A DNA stretch of 64,000 bases from UBA3700 sp963592135 (GTDB lineage Bacteria; Bacillota; Clostridia; Christensenellales; UBA3700). Of this stretch, positions 24,411 through 33,701 are shown one piece after another. Where the stretch lies: positions 9,259 to 73,258 of the forward strand of contig CAVAVP010000035.1 of the NCBI GenBank assembly GCA_963592135.1. Direction: 5' to 3'. The notes beneath the pieces were generated by a model. The model saw nothing but the letters and a program-made list of their open reading frames with translations, had not been told where the DNA came from and did not search any database. Position 1 is the stretch's first letter; each line of letters opens with the position of its first letter. The translations under genes and the position numbers were made by a program.

Positions 24411-25625
24411 TTAAACCTCCTTTATAAATTTGTTGATTAAATCTTCACTGTTTTCATAGTATATGCCGCTAAGTTTTGCAGTATTTTCATTGTAAGTGTT
24501 TGTTATACCTTTAATTTCATGGTTAGATCTATAGATTATGTAAGGAATAGGGTCACTTACATGTGTTCTAAGAGCAATAGGTGTTGGATGATCGGGAGCA
24601 ATTAAAATACTATAATCTACACCCATTTTATTTAATTCATCTACAACATATTTAACAACTATGGAATCAATTTGTTCAATAGAGAAAATCTTATGTTTTA
24701 AATCGCCTTGATGTCCACACTCATCAGGTGCTTCCATGTGAATATAAACATAATCGTTTCCATTTTTTAGAGCATTAATTGCAGCCTTTGCTTTTCCTAT
24801 AAAATTGGTTTCATAAGTGCCGGTAACGTTTTCGACTTCTACTACATTCATCTTAGCACCGATGCCAATTCCTTTTAACAAATCAACAGCACTTATTACA
24901 GCGCCTTTTATTCCCCATTTTTTAGAGAATTCTTCAAGTTTAGGTTTTGTTCCTTCTCCCCAAAGCCAAATGCTATTTGCTGGATTTTTGCCTTGAGCTA
25001 TTCTTTGTTTATTTATAGGATGATCTTTTAAGATATTATATGAGGCCTTTATTAAAGCTTTCATTTCATCTCCATACAAGCCTTTTGGTAAATAATTTCC
25101 GACAACTTTTCCTGAGATATCATGAGGTGGAGTTAAGTCGGTGCCTATTTTTGCGTGATGTTTAACTAAACAATGCCTATAACTAACTCCGCTATAAAAA
25201 GCAATATTATCTGTTCCAAACTTGCTTTGAACATAAGATATTAATTCTTCAGCTTCTTGAGTTGAAATTTCACCGGCAGAGTAATCTACCATGGTTTTTT
25301 CTTCATATTTTTCTTCGTCCGAAACAGTAACAAGATTGCAACGCATAGCAATATCGTCATTTGCTAAATCAATTCCTATAGACAAAGCTTCAAGTGGGCT
25401 TCTTCCTGAATAACAATCTTTTGTTCTATATCCCATCATCGAGAGATTTGCGACATCGCTTCCTGGTTTAAATCCATCTGGAACAGTTTTAACAAGTCCT
25501 ATTTCTCCTTTTGCACAAAGAGCATCGATATTAGGCTTATTTGCAACCATTAAAGGTGTTTTGTTGCCTATTGATTCAATTGGATAATCAGCCATTCCGT
25601 CGCCAAGTATAACTACATATTTCAT
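24411..25625 (-). CDS. apgM: Cofactor-independent phosphoglycerate mutase, archaeal type (ApgM family)
   Basis: A 404-residue alkaline-phosphatase-superfamily enzyme of the ApgM branch, expected to interconvert 3- and 2-phosphoglycerate. Metal sites and nucleophile are visible: VILGDGMADYP at the N-terminus, the Ser nucleophile in KPGSDVANLSMMGY (around residue 58), and HMEAPDECGHQGD and LIAPDHPTPI in the C-terminal half. A subset of this family has been proposed to act as a homoserine kinase, so the role is not certain. The start at 25625 is chosen for a GGAG site 9 nt upstream; an in-frame ATG at 25637 overlaps that site. Confidence 0.88.
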   Translation of the reverse strand: MKYVVILGDGMADYPIESIGNKTPLMVANKPNIDALCAKGEIGLVKTVPDGFKPGSDVANLSMMGYRTKDCYSGRSPLEALSIGIDLANDDIAMRCNLVTVSDEEKYEEKTMVDYSAGEISTQEAEELISYVQSKFGTDNIAFYSGVSYRHCLVKHHAKIGTDLTPPHDISGKVVGNYLPKGLYGDEMKALIKASYNILKDHPINKQRIAQGKNPANSIWLWGEGTKPKLEEFSKKWGIKGAVISAVDLLKGIGIGAKMNVVEVENVTGTYETNFIGKAKAAINALKNGNDYVYIHMEAPDECGHQGDLKHKIFSIEQIDSIVVKYVVDELNKMGVDYSILIAPDHPTPIALRTHVSDPIPYIIYRSNHEIKGITNTYNENTAKLSGIYYENSEDLINKFIKEV

Positions 25626-25687
25626 ACATTTCTCCATTTTGACTTTAATGAATTGAGTATAATACTTTTATGTGCCCGTGTCAATAA

Positions 25688-25714
25688 TTGCGCATACGCA
25701 TATATGTGCGCAAT
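25688..25714. promoter_or_regulatory. Inverted repeat, candidate operator of the GH2 operon
   Basis: Arms TTGCGCA (25688-25694) and TGCGCAA (25708-25714) flank a 13-bp centre. The site is 14 bp upstream of the GH2 promoter -35 box and between two divergent genes. No regulator gene is adjacent. Confidence 0.5.
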
Positions 25715-25728
25715 TTAAAAGATGTGTC

Positions 25729-25757
25729 TTGAAATAATAGGTTAGTTTTGATATGAT
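25729..25757 (+). promoter_or_regulatory. Promoter of the GH2-glpK-GPH operon
   Basis: TTGAAA (25729-25734) and TATGAT (25752-25757) with a 17-bp spacer lie 31 nt before the GH2 ATG, behind the TTGCGCA inverted repeat. Confidence 0.6.
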
Positions 25758-25788
25758 AATTTTAGACTTTATTTTAGGGGTGTAATTT

Positions 25789-28179
25789 ATGATAGATATT
25801 ATTAATTTAAATTTTGATTGGAAATATTTAGAAAATTTTCAAGAAGGTTATGAAAAAATAGAATTAGAAGAAAAAGAATTTAAAACAGTAAATATTCCAC
25901 ATGCAAATAAGGAAATACCTTACAATAGTTTTGATGAAGAAATGTATCAATTTGTTAGTTGCTACAGAAAGCATATAACAATAGATAAAAAGTTAGAAGG
26001 CAAGAAACTTATTTTAGAGTTCGAAGCAGTTGCAAATGCCGCAGATGTTTATATAAATGGAACCTTAGCTTTTTCTCATAAAGGCAGTTATACAGCATTT
26101 GGTGGGGATATAACTCCATTTGTGAAGTTTGGGGAAGACAATGTTATTGCCGTAAGGGTAGATAGCACGGAAAGAGAAGATATTCCTCCATTTGGAAATG
26201 TTGTAGACTATTTAGTTTATGGTGGTATATATAGAGAAGTTTATATTTATGTTCACAATGACGAATATATTGAAAATATGCTTTTAACACCACAAAACGT
26301 ATTAGAAAAGCCAGAGCTTAATGTTCACTTAGATTTTAACAAAGAAATTAAAAATAATGTAAATGTTGAAATTTTAGATAAAGACGGAAAGTTTGTTGCA
26401 AAGAAAACACTAAAGACAGACGGCAAATCATTAGATGAAAAATTTGAGATAGAAAATGCAATTTTATGGGATACAGAAAATCCATATTTATACACCGTTA
26501 AAGCTTCAATAAAAGATGATGTAAAGGAAGATAGAGTTGGCATAAGATCCGTTAAATTTAAAAAGAATGGATTCTTCTTAAACGGAAAGAAGTTAAAAAT
26601 AAGAGGCTTAAATAGACATCAATCCTATCCATATGTAGGATACGCAATGCCAGCATCTGCACAAATAGCTGATGCAGATTTCTTAAAGAAACATCTAGGA
26701 GTCAACTTAGCAAGAACATCTCACTATCCAAATTCAAAGCACTTCTTAAACAGATGCGATGAAATAGGTCTTTTAGTATTTACTGAAATTCCAGGATGGC
26801 AATTTATTTCTCAAAGAGAAGATTGGAGAAAACTTTGTTTGCAACATGTAAGAGAAATGATTACTCAAGATTATAACCACCCAAGTATTATCCTTTGGGG
26901 AGTTAGAATTAATGAAAGTGGTGATGATGATGAACTTTATACTAAGACAAATAAGTTGGCTCATTCATTAGACAAGTCAAGACAAACATCAGGTGTTAGA
27001 TGTATACCACAATCACATTTACTAGAAGATGTTTATTCGTATAATGATTTTATTCACTCAGGTGGTAAGATGGCGGTATTACCAAAGTTTATTGTTACAA
27101 ATCCTAAAAATCCGCTAATTATATCTGAACATAATGGTCATATGTTTCCAACAAAAACGTTCGATCATGAAAAGAAGAGACTTGAGCATGCTCTTCGTCA
27201 TGCAAGAGTAGTAAATGGAGCATATAAATCAAAGGGCCATGCAGGTGTAATTGGTTGGTGTATGAGTGATTATAATACACATAAGGACTTTGGCTCAGGA
27301 GATAAGATTTGTTACCATGGTGTATCTGATATGTTCCGTATAGATAAAATGGCTGCTAATGTATATAAAATCCAACAAAATAAGGTACCTGTACTTGAAA
27401 TTTCATCAAATATGGAAATCGGAGATACAGCAGGTGGACAAGTTGGTGATGTATATATGTTTACAAACTGCGATGAGGTCAAGATGTATAAAAATGGTGA
27501 ATTAATCAACACTTTTGATATGAAAAAAGAACAAAAGAAAGCGCCATTTAAATATTTACCAGTTTCTCCAGTTGTGCTTGAAGATGTTATAGGTAATCAA
27601 ATAGAAAACTCTAAAGAATACAAGTTCACACCAGGCGATGCAAAGATGTTAAAAAGATCATTACTCGCTGTTAAAAAGTATGGAACAGTAGGTGGTATTA
27701 TAAGACACCCAATAGCTCTTTTACACTTATTAACAAAGTATCATTTGTCTGTAGATTCTGTTACTGCTTTATATGGTAAGTTTGTTACAAGTTGGGGTGG
27801 AAAACAAGTATCTTACAAGTTTGAAGGATACATAGACGGCAAGAAAGTCGCAGAAACCGAAAAGGGAGCGGTATCTGAAACTCAATTATACGTAAAGGCA
27901 GATTCAACATCACTTGTTGAGAAAGATACGTATGATGTAACAAGAATAGAAATAAAAGCATTATCTCAACTTGGAAATGTTTTACCATATGATAATTCAG
28001 TGGTTGAGGTTGAAGCTTCAGATGGACTTGAGATAATTGGACCTACGAAGATTGCGCTAATTGGTGGACAAAGAGCAGTATGGGTTAAAACTACTGGAAA
28101 GAGTATAAAAGCTACGGTTGCATTTAAATCTTCAACACTTGGTGAAAAGACAATAGAGATTGACGTTAAAAAAATATAA
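25789..28179 (+). CDS. Glycoside hydrolase family 2, probable beta-galactosidase
   Basis: A 796-residue GH2 enzyme, cytosolic because it lacks a signal peptide. Domain order is the N-terminal sugar-binding jelly roll (about 1-165, including YINGTLAFSHKGSYTAF), an Ig-like domain (about 166-258), the TIM barrel (RGLNRHQSYPYVGYAMP, then LARTSHYPNSKHFLNRCDEIG), and C-terminal beta domains. The acid/base is Glu376 in GVRINES and the nucleophile is Glu447 in IISEHNGH. Beta-galactosidase, beta-glucuronidase and related activities are all possible. The neighbouring glycerol kinase and sugar symporter suggest a glycerol-containing galactoside as substrate. Confidence 0.87.
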   Translation: MIDIINLNFDWKYLENFQEGYEKIELEEKEFKTVNIPHANKEIPYNSFDEEMYQFVSCYRKHITIDKKLEGKKLILEFEAVANAADVYINGTLAFSHKGSYTAFGGDITPFVKFGEDNVIAVRVDSTEREDIPPFGNVVDYLVYGGIYREVYIYVHNDEYIENMLLTPQNVLEKPELNVHLDFNKEIKNNVNVEILDKDGKFVAKKTLKTDGKSLDEKFEIENAILWDTENPYLYTVKASIKDDVKEDRVGIRSVKFKKNGFFLNGKKLKIRGLNRHQSYPYVGYAMPASAQIADADFLKKHLGVNLARTSHYPNSKHFLNRCDEIGLLVFTEIPGWQFISQREDWRKLCLQHVREMITQDYNHPSIILWGVRINESGDDDELYTKTNKLAHSLDKSRQTSGVRCIPQSHLLEDVYSYNDFIHSGGKMAVLPKFIVTNPKNPLIISEHNGHMFPTKTFDHEKKRLEHALRHARVVNGAYKSKGHAGVIGWCMSDYNTHKDFGSGDKICYHGVSDMFRIDKMAANVYKIQQNKVPVLEISSNMEIGDTAGGQVGDVYMFTNCDEVKMYKNGELINTFDMKKEQKKAPFKYLPVSPVVLEDVIGNQIENSKEYKFTPGDAKMLKRSLLAVKKYGTVGGIIRHPIALLHLLTKYHLSVDSVTALYGKFVTSWGGKQVSYKFEGYIDGKKVAETEKGAVSETQLYVKADSTSLVEKDTYDVTRIEIKALSQLGNVLPYDNSVVEVEASDGLEIIGPTKIALIGGQRAVWVKTTGKSIKATVAFKSSTLGEKTIEIDVKKI

Positions 28180-28204
28180 AGGTTAGATAAGGAGATAAGG
28201 GGAA

Positions 28205-29689
28205 ATGGAAAGGTATGTAATGGCTTTAGATCAAGGCACAACATCGTCTAGAGCAATCTTATTTAACAAAAATAGAGAAATTGTAAAGGTATCTCAAAAA
28301 GAGTTTACTCAAATTTATCCACATGCAGGATGGGTTGAACATAATCCTTTAGAGATTTGGGAAACTCAAAAATTTGTAATGTTAGATGTGTTAAATCAAG
28401 CTAATGTTGATATTTCTCAAGTAGCCGCAATAGGAATAACAAATCAAAGAGAAACAACAATAGTTTGGGATAAAAAAACCGGTAAACCTGTTTATAATGC
28501 AATAGTTTGGCAATGTAGAAGAACGGCAGAATATTGTGAACGATTAATAAATCAAGGCTATACAGATAAAGTATACGATAAAACTGGCCTTCCAATAGAT
28601 CCCTATTTTTCAGGAACTAAAATAAAATGGATTTTAGATAATGTAAAAGGCGCTAGAGAAAAGGCAGAAAAAGGTGAATTATTATTTGGCACTATAGACA
28701 CTTATTTAATGTGGCAATTATCTAATGGGCAAATTCATGCAACGGATTATACTAATGCTTCAAGAACTATGTTATATAATATCCATGATTTGTGCTGGGA
28801 CGAGGAGCTTATTAAACTTTTAGATATTCCAAAGAGTATGTTGCCACAAGTTTGTTCATCAAGTCATTTGTTTGGGTATACTGACGAAAGAGAATTTGGA
28901 GCAAAGATTCCGATCTCTGGAGTTGCAGGTGACCAACAGTCCGCCTTGTTTGGACATTTATGTGTAAAAAAAGGTATGGTTAAAAATACCTATGGAACAG
29001 GATGTTTTGCCTTAATGAATACAGGTAGCGAGGCTGTTGTTTCAAAAAGAGGTTTGATTACAACGCTTGCTGCATCAGAGGAAAATGGTAAGCCACAATA
29101 TGTAATAGAAGGCTCTGTATTTATAGGTGGATCGGTACTTCAATGGCTTAGAGACGAAATGAAATTAATTGAAACAGCAAGGGATGCAGATATTATTGCT
29201 GAAAACACACCTGATACTAATGGAGTATATTTAGTTCCTGCCTTTGTAGGCTTAGGTGCTCCTCATTGGGATTCAAAAGCAAGAGGTACAGTAGTTGGCT
29301 TGACAAGAGGTACAAAAAGAGAGCATTTTATTAGAGCAGCACTTGAATCCATTGCATATCAGGTATTTGATGTAGTTCATGCTATGGAAAGCGATATGCA
29401 CACAAAACTAGTAAGCTTAAGTGTAGATGGTGGTGCAAGTAAATCTGATGTATTAATGCAATTTCAATCAGATATATTAGATACAAAGGTTGTAAGACCT
29501 AAAATTATTGAAACAACAGGGCTAGGAGCAGCGTATCTTGCGGGACTTAATGTAGGGTTTTGGAAAGATATAACAGAATTGTCTACAATAGAGGCCGCTA
29601 AGGAGTTTACTCCAAAAATGAATCCTGAAAGAAGAGATGAATTATTGATTGGCTGGGAAGTTGCAATAGCTCATACAAGACATAGATAA
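28205..29689 (+). CDS. glpK: Glycerol kinase
   Basis: This FGGY kinase phosphorylates glycerol to sn-glycerol-3-phosphate. At 494 residues it has the family length, with ALDQGTTSSRAILFNK at the N-terminus, NAIVWQCRRTAEYC, GVAGDQQSALFG, NTYGTGCFALMNTG, and the C-terminal DGGASKSDVLMQFQSDI. It sits 25 nt after the GH2 gene and overlaps the transporter gene by 1 nt, so the three are one operon. No glycerol facilitator or glycerol-3-phosphate dehydrogenase is nearby, which suggests that glycerol arises inside the cell from a cleaved glycoside. Confidence 0.96.
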   Translation: MERYVMALDQGTTSSRAILFNKNREIVKVSQKEFTQIYPHAGWVEHNPLEIWETQKFVMLDVLNQANVDISQVAAIGITNQRETTIVWDKKTGKPVYNAIVWQCRRTAEYCERLINQGYTDKVYDKTGLPIDPYFSGTKIKWILDNVKGAREKAEKGELLFGTIDTYLMWQLSNGQIHATDYTNASRTMLYNIHDLCWDEELIKLLDIPKSMLPQVCSSSHLFGYTDEREFGAKIPISGVAGDQQSALFGHLCVKKGMVKNTYGTGCFALMNTGSEAVVSKRGLITTLAASEENGKPQYVIEGSVFIGGSVLQWLRDEMKLIETARDADIIAENTPDTNGVYLVPAFVGLGAPHWDSKARGTVVGLTRGTKREHFIRAALESIAYQVFDVVHAMESDMHTKLVSLSVDGGASKSDVLMQFQSDILDTKVVRPKIIETTGLGAAYLAGLNVGFWKDITELSTIEAAKEFTPKMNPERRDELLIGWEVAIAHTRHR

Positions 29690-31098
29690 TGGAACAAACA
29701 AAACTTACATCAAGAGCTAAAAACTCATATATTTTTGCAGCTGCAGGTCAAGGTGCCATATATGCCATGATTTCTTCTTGGGCATTAAGATTTTTCACAG
29801 ATGTAGCAGGACTTGAACTTGTATTTGTAACAGCTTTGATGTGGTTTGCTAAAATTTTAAATGCTTTTGCAGATCCAGTTGTAGGTATAATCGTAGATAA
29901 AACAGATTCAAAAAAAGGCAAGATGCGTCCTTATCTAAAGTTTATGCCTTTTGTAATATCTTTACTTTCAATTTTAATATTTATTGATATAGGAAATGTT
30001 CCTCAAGTTTGGAAATGTATTTATTGTGGAGTTATTTATGTAGCATGGGGAATTGCCTATTCTTTTGCAGATGTTCCATTTTGGGGGCTTCCATGTGTGC
30101 TTACAAACGATGGAGAAGAAAGGGATAAATTATTTTCGGTTGCTAAACTTTTAAATGCAATAGGTGGCGCTATTCCATCAGCTGCTGTAGCTTTGATGAT
30201 TTCTGATTCAGTTTTAGGACTAGAAAAGGGAATACTATTTAGTGCCATTGTTATTATAGGAATATCATGCATTCCATTTTCTTTAGTGTATCCAAATACT
30301 AGAGAAGTTCCACATCCAAATACTGCAAAAACGAAAACATCTGTACAAAAAGAGATAAAACTAGTTCTTAAAAATAAAATTTTATTACTAGTTATGTTAA
30401 GTGGAATTTTAGGATTTGGAAGGTATTTGATTCAAGCAGCATATACTTATGCCGCATCATACGTTTTCACATACTCATCGGAATTTATAGAAAACTTTAG
30501 CCAAGTTATAGGCCTTGCCTTAATAGGAATTGGTATGTTTCCGACTATGATATTAACACCACGTCTTGTTAAAAAGTTTTCGTATAAGGTTATTATGATT
30601 GCAGCAGGACTTATATCTGTTGTTATCTTTGGAGCATTTTATATTGTTGAAATTGTTACAAACTACAACTTCTATTGGGCGCTTGTATTTTTGTTTATAA
30701 GTGGTCTGCCACTTGGTATATTAAATATTGTTGTAACATCAGTTATAGGTGAGTGTATAGATTATTTAGAGTGGAAAGAAAATGTGAGATTAGAGGGCAT
30801 GATGGCTTCTATGTCAACATTCGTTGCGAAAATAGGTAATGCAGTATCCGCTGGTTCTATTCCTTTGATTTTAGCAATTTCGGGATACGAAGCAAATATT
30901 GATCAAACTGTTAAAACAAAAAATTGTATTTTAGCATTAATTTCTATTATTCCAGCAGTATCACTGTTTTTATCTACAATTCCTATGTTTTTCTATACTT
31001 TTGTAGGAAAGAAAAGAGAGCAAGCGCTTTTAGAGTTAAAAGAAAGAAGAGAAAAAGCAGAAGAATCCACTACAGAAGAAATGGTTTTAGAAAAATAA
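29689..31098 (+). CDS. GPH-family sugar:cation symporter
   Basis: A 469-residue MelB-like transporter with about twelve transmembrane segments. The family signature is clear around residues 60-85 (NAFADPVVGIIVDKT, KGKMRPYL), followed by SFADVPFWGLPCVLTND and the C-half loop IDYLEWKENVRLEGMMAS. It imports a glycoside, typically with sodium or protons. It is the last gene of the GH2-glpK operon and its start codon overlaps the glpK stop (TAATG). The substrate is inferred to be a galactoside or glycosyl-glycerol. Confidence 0.92.
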   Translation: MEQTKLTSRAKNSYIFAAAGQGAIYAMISSWALRFFTDVAGLELVFVTALMWFAKILNAFADPVVGIIVDKTDSKKGKMRPYLKFMPFVISLLSILIFIDIGNVPQVWKCIYCGVIYVAWGIAYSFADVPFWGLPCVLTNDGEERDKLFSVAKLLNAIGGAIPSAAVALMISDSVLGLEKGILFSAIVIIGISCIPFSLVYPNTREVPHPNTAKTKTSVQKEIKLVLKNKILLLVMLSGILGFGRYLIQAAYTYAASYVFTYSSEFIENFSQVIGLALIGIGMFPTMILTPRLVKKFSYKVIMIAAGLISVVIFGAFYIVEIVTNYNFYWALVFLFISGLPLGILNIVVTSVIGECIDYLEWKENVRLEGMMASMSTFVAKIGNAVSAGSIPLILAISGYEANIDQTVKTKNCILALISIIPAVSLFLSTIPMFFYTFVGKKREQALLELKERREKAEESTTEEMVLEK

Positions 31099-31478
31099 TA
31101 TTGAATTTACGGTTTTATTTCATATGAAATTATACGTTCCTTTTTTTCCTACTTCATTGGCAATATATTTATATGTATGTCTGTTTTTTTAAACAAGACT
31201 CAATAAAACATTTTTTCACTTAAAGTTAAGTTTAGTTCTGTTCTTGTTCATTGTTTTTATCTCCTGAAAATCTTATATTAGGAACAATGTTGATTGATAA
31301 TAAAGTGAATTATTTATTTGCGTTGAAAGATTAGTTTTACACTTAAACGCAATTTAGTTGTTCTTTTGAGTGTTGTAATTAATTTCAATTAAGTGTCAAT
31401 TTAAATTAAATTTTGCATATTGACTTTTTGTAAATGTTTGTATAAAATAAGATTGCGGGGACATAATGAGGTATTTTT
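31099..31478. other. AT-rich intergenic region with diverged repeats
   Basis: This 380-bp stretch has no gene. Two segments (31213-31256 and 31331-31375) share the pattern CACTTAAA followed by TTTAGTT and TTC, and the second is about three quarters identical to 44228-44273. I see no convincing terminator for the GPH gene. The degV promoter occupies the 3' end. Confidence 0.4.
31420..31448 (+). promoter_or_regulatory. Promoter of degV
   Basis: TTGACT (31420-31425) and TAAAAT (31443-31448) have a 17-bp spacer, 30 nt before the degV ATG. Confidence 0.65.
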
Positions 31479-32390
31479 ATGTCTATTTTTATTTTTTCAG
31501 ATTCAACAGCAGATTTCAATTCTGACTTGTTAAAACAATTTAAAGATGTTGAGCTTTTACCACTTTCATATTCACTAGATGAAGATGATTATGATGGAAT
31601 TGAAACGTCAATACCTATTGCAGAGTTTTATAAGAGAGTAGAAGCTGGAGCAGTTACTAAAACTTCAATGACTTCAACTTATTATATGGAAGAAAGAATG
31701 ACAGATATTCTTGAAAAAGGTTACGATGTTTTAGTGGATGCTTTTTCTGGTGGATTATCTAACCAATACGAAGGAACTTTAACAGTTGTTACAAAATTAA
31801 AAAAGAAATATCCCGAAAGAAAAATAGAGACTATTGATTCAACTCTTGCATCAGCAGGTGAGGCACTACACTTATATAAAGTTTTAAAGAAAAGAGATGA
31901 GGGAGTTTCTTTTGAAGAATTAGTTCAATATGCAAAAGAATTAAGACGCCATATAGCTTCCTATTTTACAGTAACAGATTTAAGACATTTAGCAAGACTA
32001 GGAAGATGTTCAATGGTATCAGCTTTTATTGGTTCTATCGTTAAAATAATGCCAGTATTGTATGTAAATCCACTTGGAAAATTAATTTCATATGGGAAGG
32101 TTATATCAAGAAAAAAAGCAATAAAAGCATTATTTGAAAAAATGGGAGAAAAAATGGTCCCTATTGAGAAACAAGATAAAGTATTTATTTCACATGCTGC
32201 ATGCTTGGAAGATGCACAATATCTTGCAAGTTTAGTTAAGGAAAAATACGGAATAGAAGTTGTTATTTCAGATATATCTCAAGTTATAGGCTCACATACG
32301 TCATCAGGTTGTCTAGCATTTTTCTTCGAATGTGAAGACAGATTTGATCCAGATGATAAAGCACAATATACCATGGATTATTCAAAATAA
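31479..32390 (+). CDS. DegV family fatty-acid-binding protein
   Basis: A 303-residue DegV/FakB-like protein that binds a fatty acid and, in studied species, presents it to the FakA kinase. The N-terminal FSDSTADFNSDLL is the family hallmark; KTSMTSTYYMEERM, the DAFSGGLSNQYEG ligand loop and DLRHLARLGRCSMVSAF follow. It is monocistronic, with a good promoter and terminator. No FakA homologue is in the window. The start follows GAGG. Confidence 0.92.
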   Translation: MSIFIFSDSTADFNSDLLKQFKDVELLPLSYSLDEDDYDGIETSIPIAEFYKRVEAGAVTKTSMTSTYYMEERMTDILEKGYDVLVDAFSGGLSNQYEGTLTVVTKLKKKYPERKIETIDSTLASAGEALHLYKVLKKRDEGVSFEELVQYAKELRRHIASYFTVTDLRHLARLGRCSMVSAFIGSIVKIMPVLYVNPLGKLISYGKVISRKKAIKALFEKMGEKMVPIEKQDKVFISHAACLEDAQYLASLVKEKYGIEVVISDISQVIGSHTSSGCLAFFFECEDRFDPDDKAQYTMDYSK

Positions 32391-32452
32391 ACTTTATTTA
32401 TTTTATATATTGAAGAAAATATAACAAATTAACATAGTTTAGTAAAAAAATA

Positions 32453-32514
32453 CTTAGTCTACAATCTACTTGGCATATTAAAATGGTAGAGAAAATAGAC
32501 TAAGCGTTTTTTTT
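32453..32514 (+). terminator. Terminator of degV
   Basis: Stem CTTAGTCTA/TAGACTAAG with an inner CTAC/GTAG pairing is followed by eight T. Confidence 0.85.
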
Positions 32515-32529
32515 GATTATTTATTAGAA

Positions 32530-32760
32530 TTAAGATAACCAGCTACAAAGTTTTCCTTTCAATAGGAAATAGATAATATCTATAATCCATATCCAACCTA
32601 AGAAAATACGTACAACGCCAGCTATAATTTTACCTTGCATAAATCTTGTAATAAAACCTAGAATCCAACTTGTAAAAGGAATTATAACTAGAATTAAATT
32701 AACAAGCCAAGGTAAACTTATTCCTAAATAAATTTTAGAACCTGAGCTTTTCTTTGCCAT
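32530..32760 (-). CDS. Small two-pass membrane protein, unknown function
   Basis: A 76-residue hydrophobic protein with two probable membrane segments (about 13-32 and 46-66), a basic N-terminus (MAKKSSGSKIY) and a G-rich middle (GKIIAGVVRIFLGW). The start follows GGAGG. It loosely resembles short TM2-type proteins but I would not assign it. It is alone and convergent with degV. Confidence 0.65.
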   Translation of the reverse strand: MAKKSSGSKIYLGISLPWLVNLILVIIPFTSWILGFITRFMQGKIIAGVVRIFLGWIWIIDIIYFLLKGKLCSWLS

Positions 32761-32889
32761 TGTAATAGACCTCCATTTTTTTTATTATCAAAGTGATTAT
32801 AACACAAAAAACTATATAAATAAAAACTATTTAAATTTAAGGTTTTAAAAAGTTAATTTAAAAAGTAAATTCTAGTGAGAACTAATTTA

Positions 32890-33062
32890 TAAAAAAATAA
32901 TAATCGTCGGATTATGCAAAAAGGGGAATACTTTAAAATTTTTGAAGAAATACAAAATTCCACTTCCTGATATAAAATTGATTGAGTTTTCAACAATTGA
33001 TCAATTTAATGATTGGGGGAGATAATTTTGATGGAACTAAGTTGTCCATAATATTAAACAAT
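32890..33062 (+). pseudogene. Short coding remnant of unknown family
   Basis: A frame reading KKIIIVGLCKKGNTLKFLKK, then IPLPDIKLIEFSTIDQFNDW, continues after a one-base shift near 33022 as GDNFDGTKLSIILNN and a stop. The even codon composition suggests former coding sequence, but no start or family is recognisable. Confidence 0.35.
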
Positions 33063-33082
33063 TAAAATTCATAAAAATAAAA

Positions 33083-33630
33083 CTAAGAGTTAACTCTATT
33101 AGATTTTACATCATCTCTCATATTGCTTAATAGATTAAATATTTTGTCGGCTGTTATTCTAAGATAGATGTCAGTGTTTGAAATAGGGGGAAGAGTATTA
33201 TTGCTAGATATAACACTGCGTAAATTATTAGTATAACCAGTTTTATCTAATGTTTTTGCATCTAAATAACAATAACTATAAATCATATGCAAAATAGCAT
33301 CATTAGAATAAGAAGGCTGAAGTTTTATATCTTCTTGAATAATATAATTCAGAATTTTTAGTATTGCTATAGCAGTTTTTATTATCAAAAGTATATGCGT
33401 GTTGTTCATTATTTTCTTTATCATGTTTGAAATTATTTGTATCAAAATTTTTATCAATAGCCATTTTGTGTAAATTTTTTACAGCCTTTTCGTTTAATCC
33501 GAAGTATTCGCAATAATGTTTATTGTCATAATTTGTGTAATCTTTATAAAGGTCAAAGATATGATCTAAGCAAAAGTCATATTTATTTTGTATAGCTGCT
33601 AGTAATTCTAAATCAATATTATGTTTCTTT
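33083..33630 (-). pseudogene. Decayed minus-strand gene, unknown function
   Basis: On the minus strand, 33625 to about 33320 reads as a continuous peptide (LELLAAIQNKYDFCLDHIFD, then YCEYFGLNEKAVKNLHKMA), and after a frameshift near 33350-33380 continues as SYSNDAILHMIYSYCYLDA to the stop at 33083. The N-terminus and any start codon are lost. The helical second half is reminiscent of the C-terminal region of some clostridial helix-turn-helix regulators, but this is a weak impression. Confidence 0.45.
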
Positions 33631-33701
33631 TAATTTTGTTTGACTATAATTTAGCATAATATGTAAAATGTTAGTATTCTAACAAAAGCGGGGGCTTTAG
33701 A

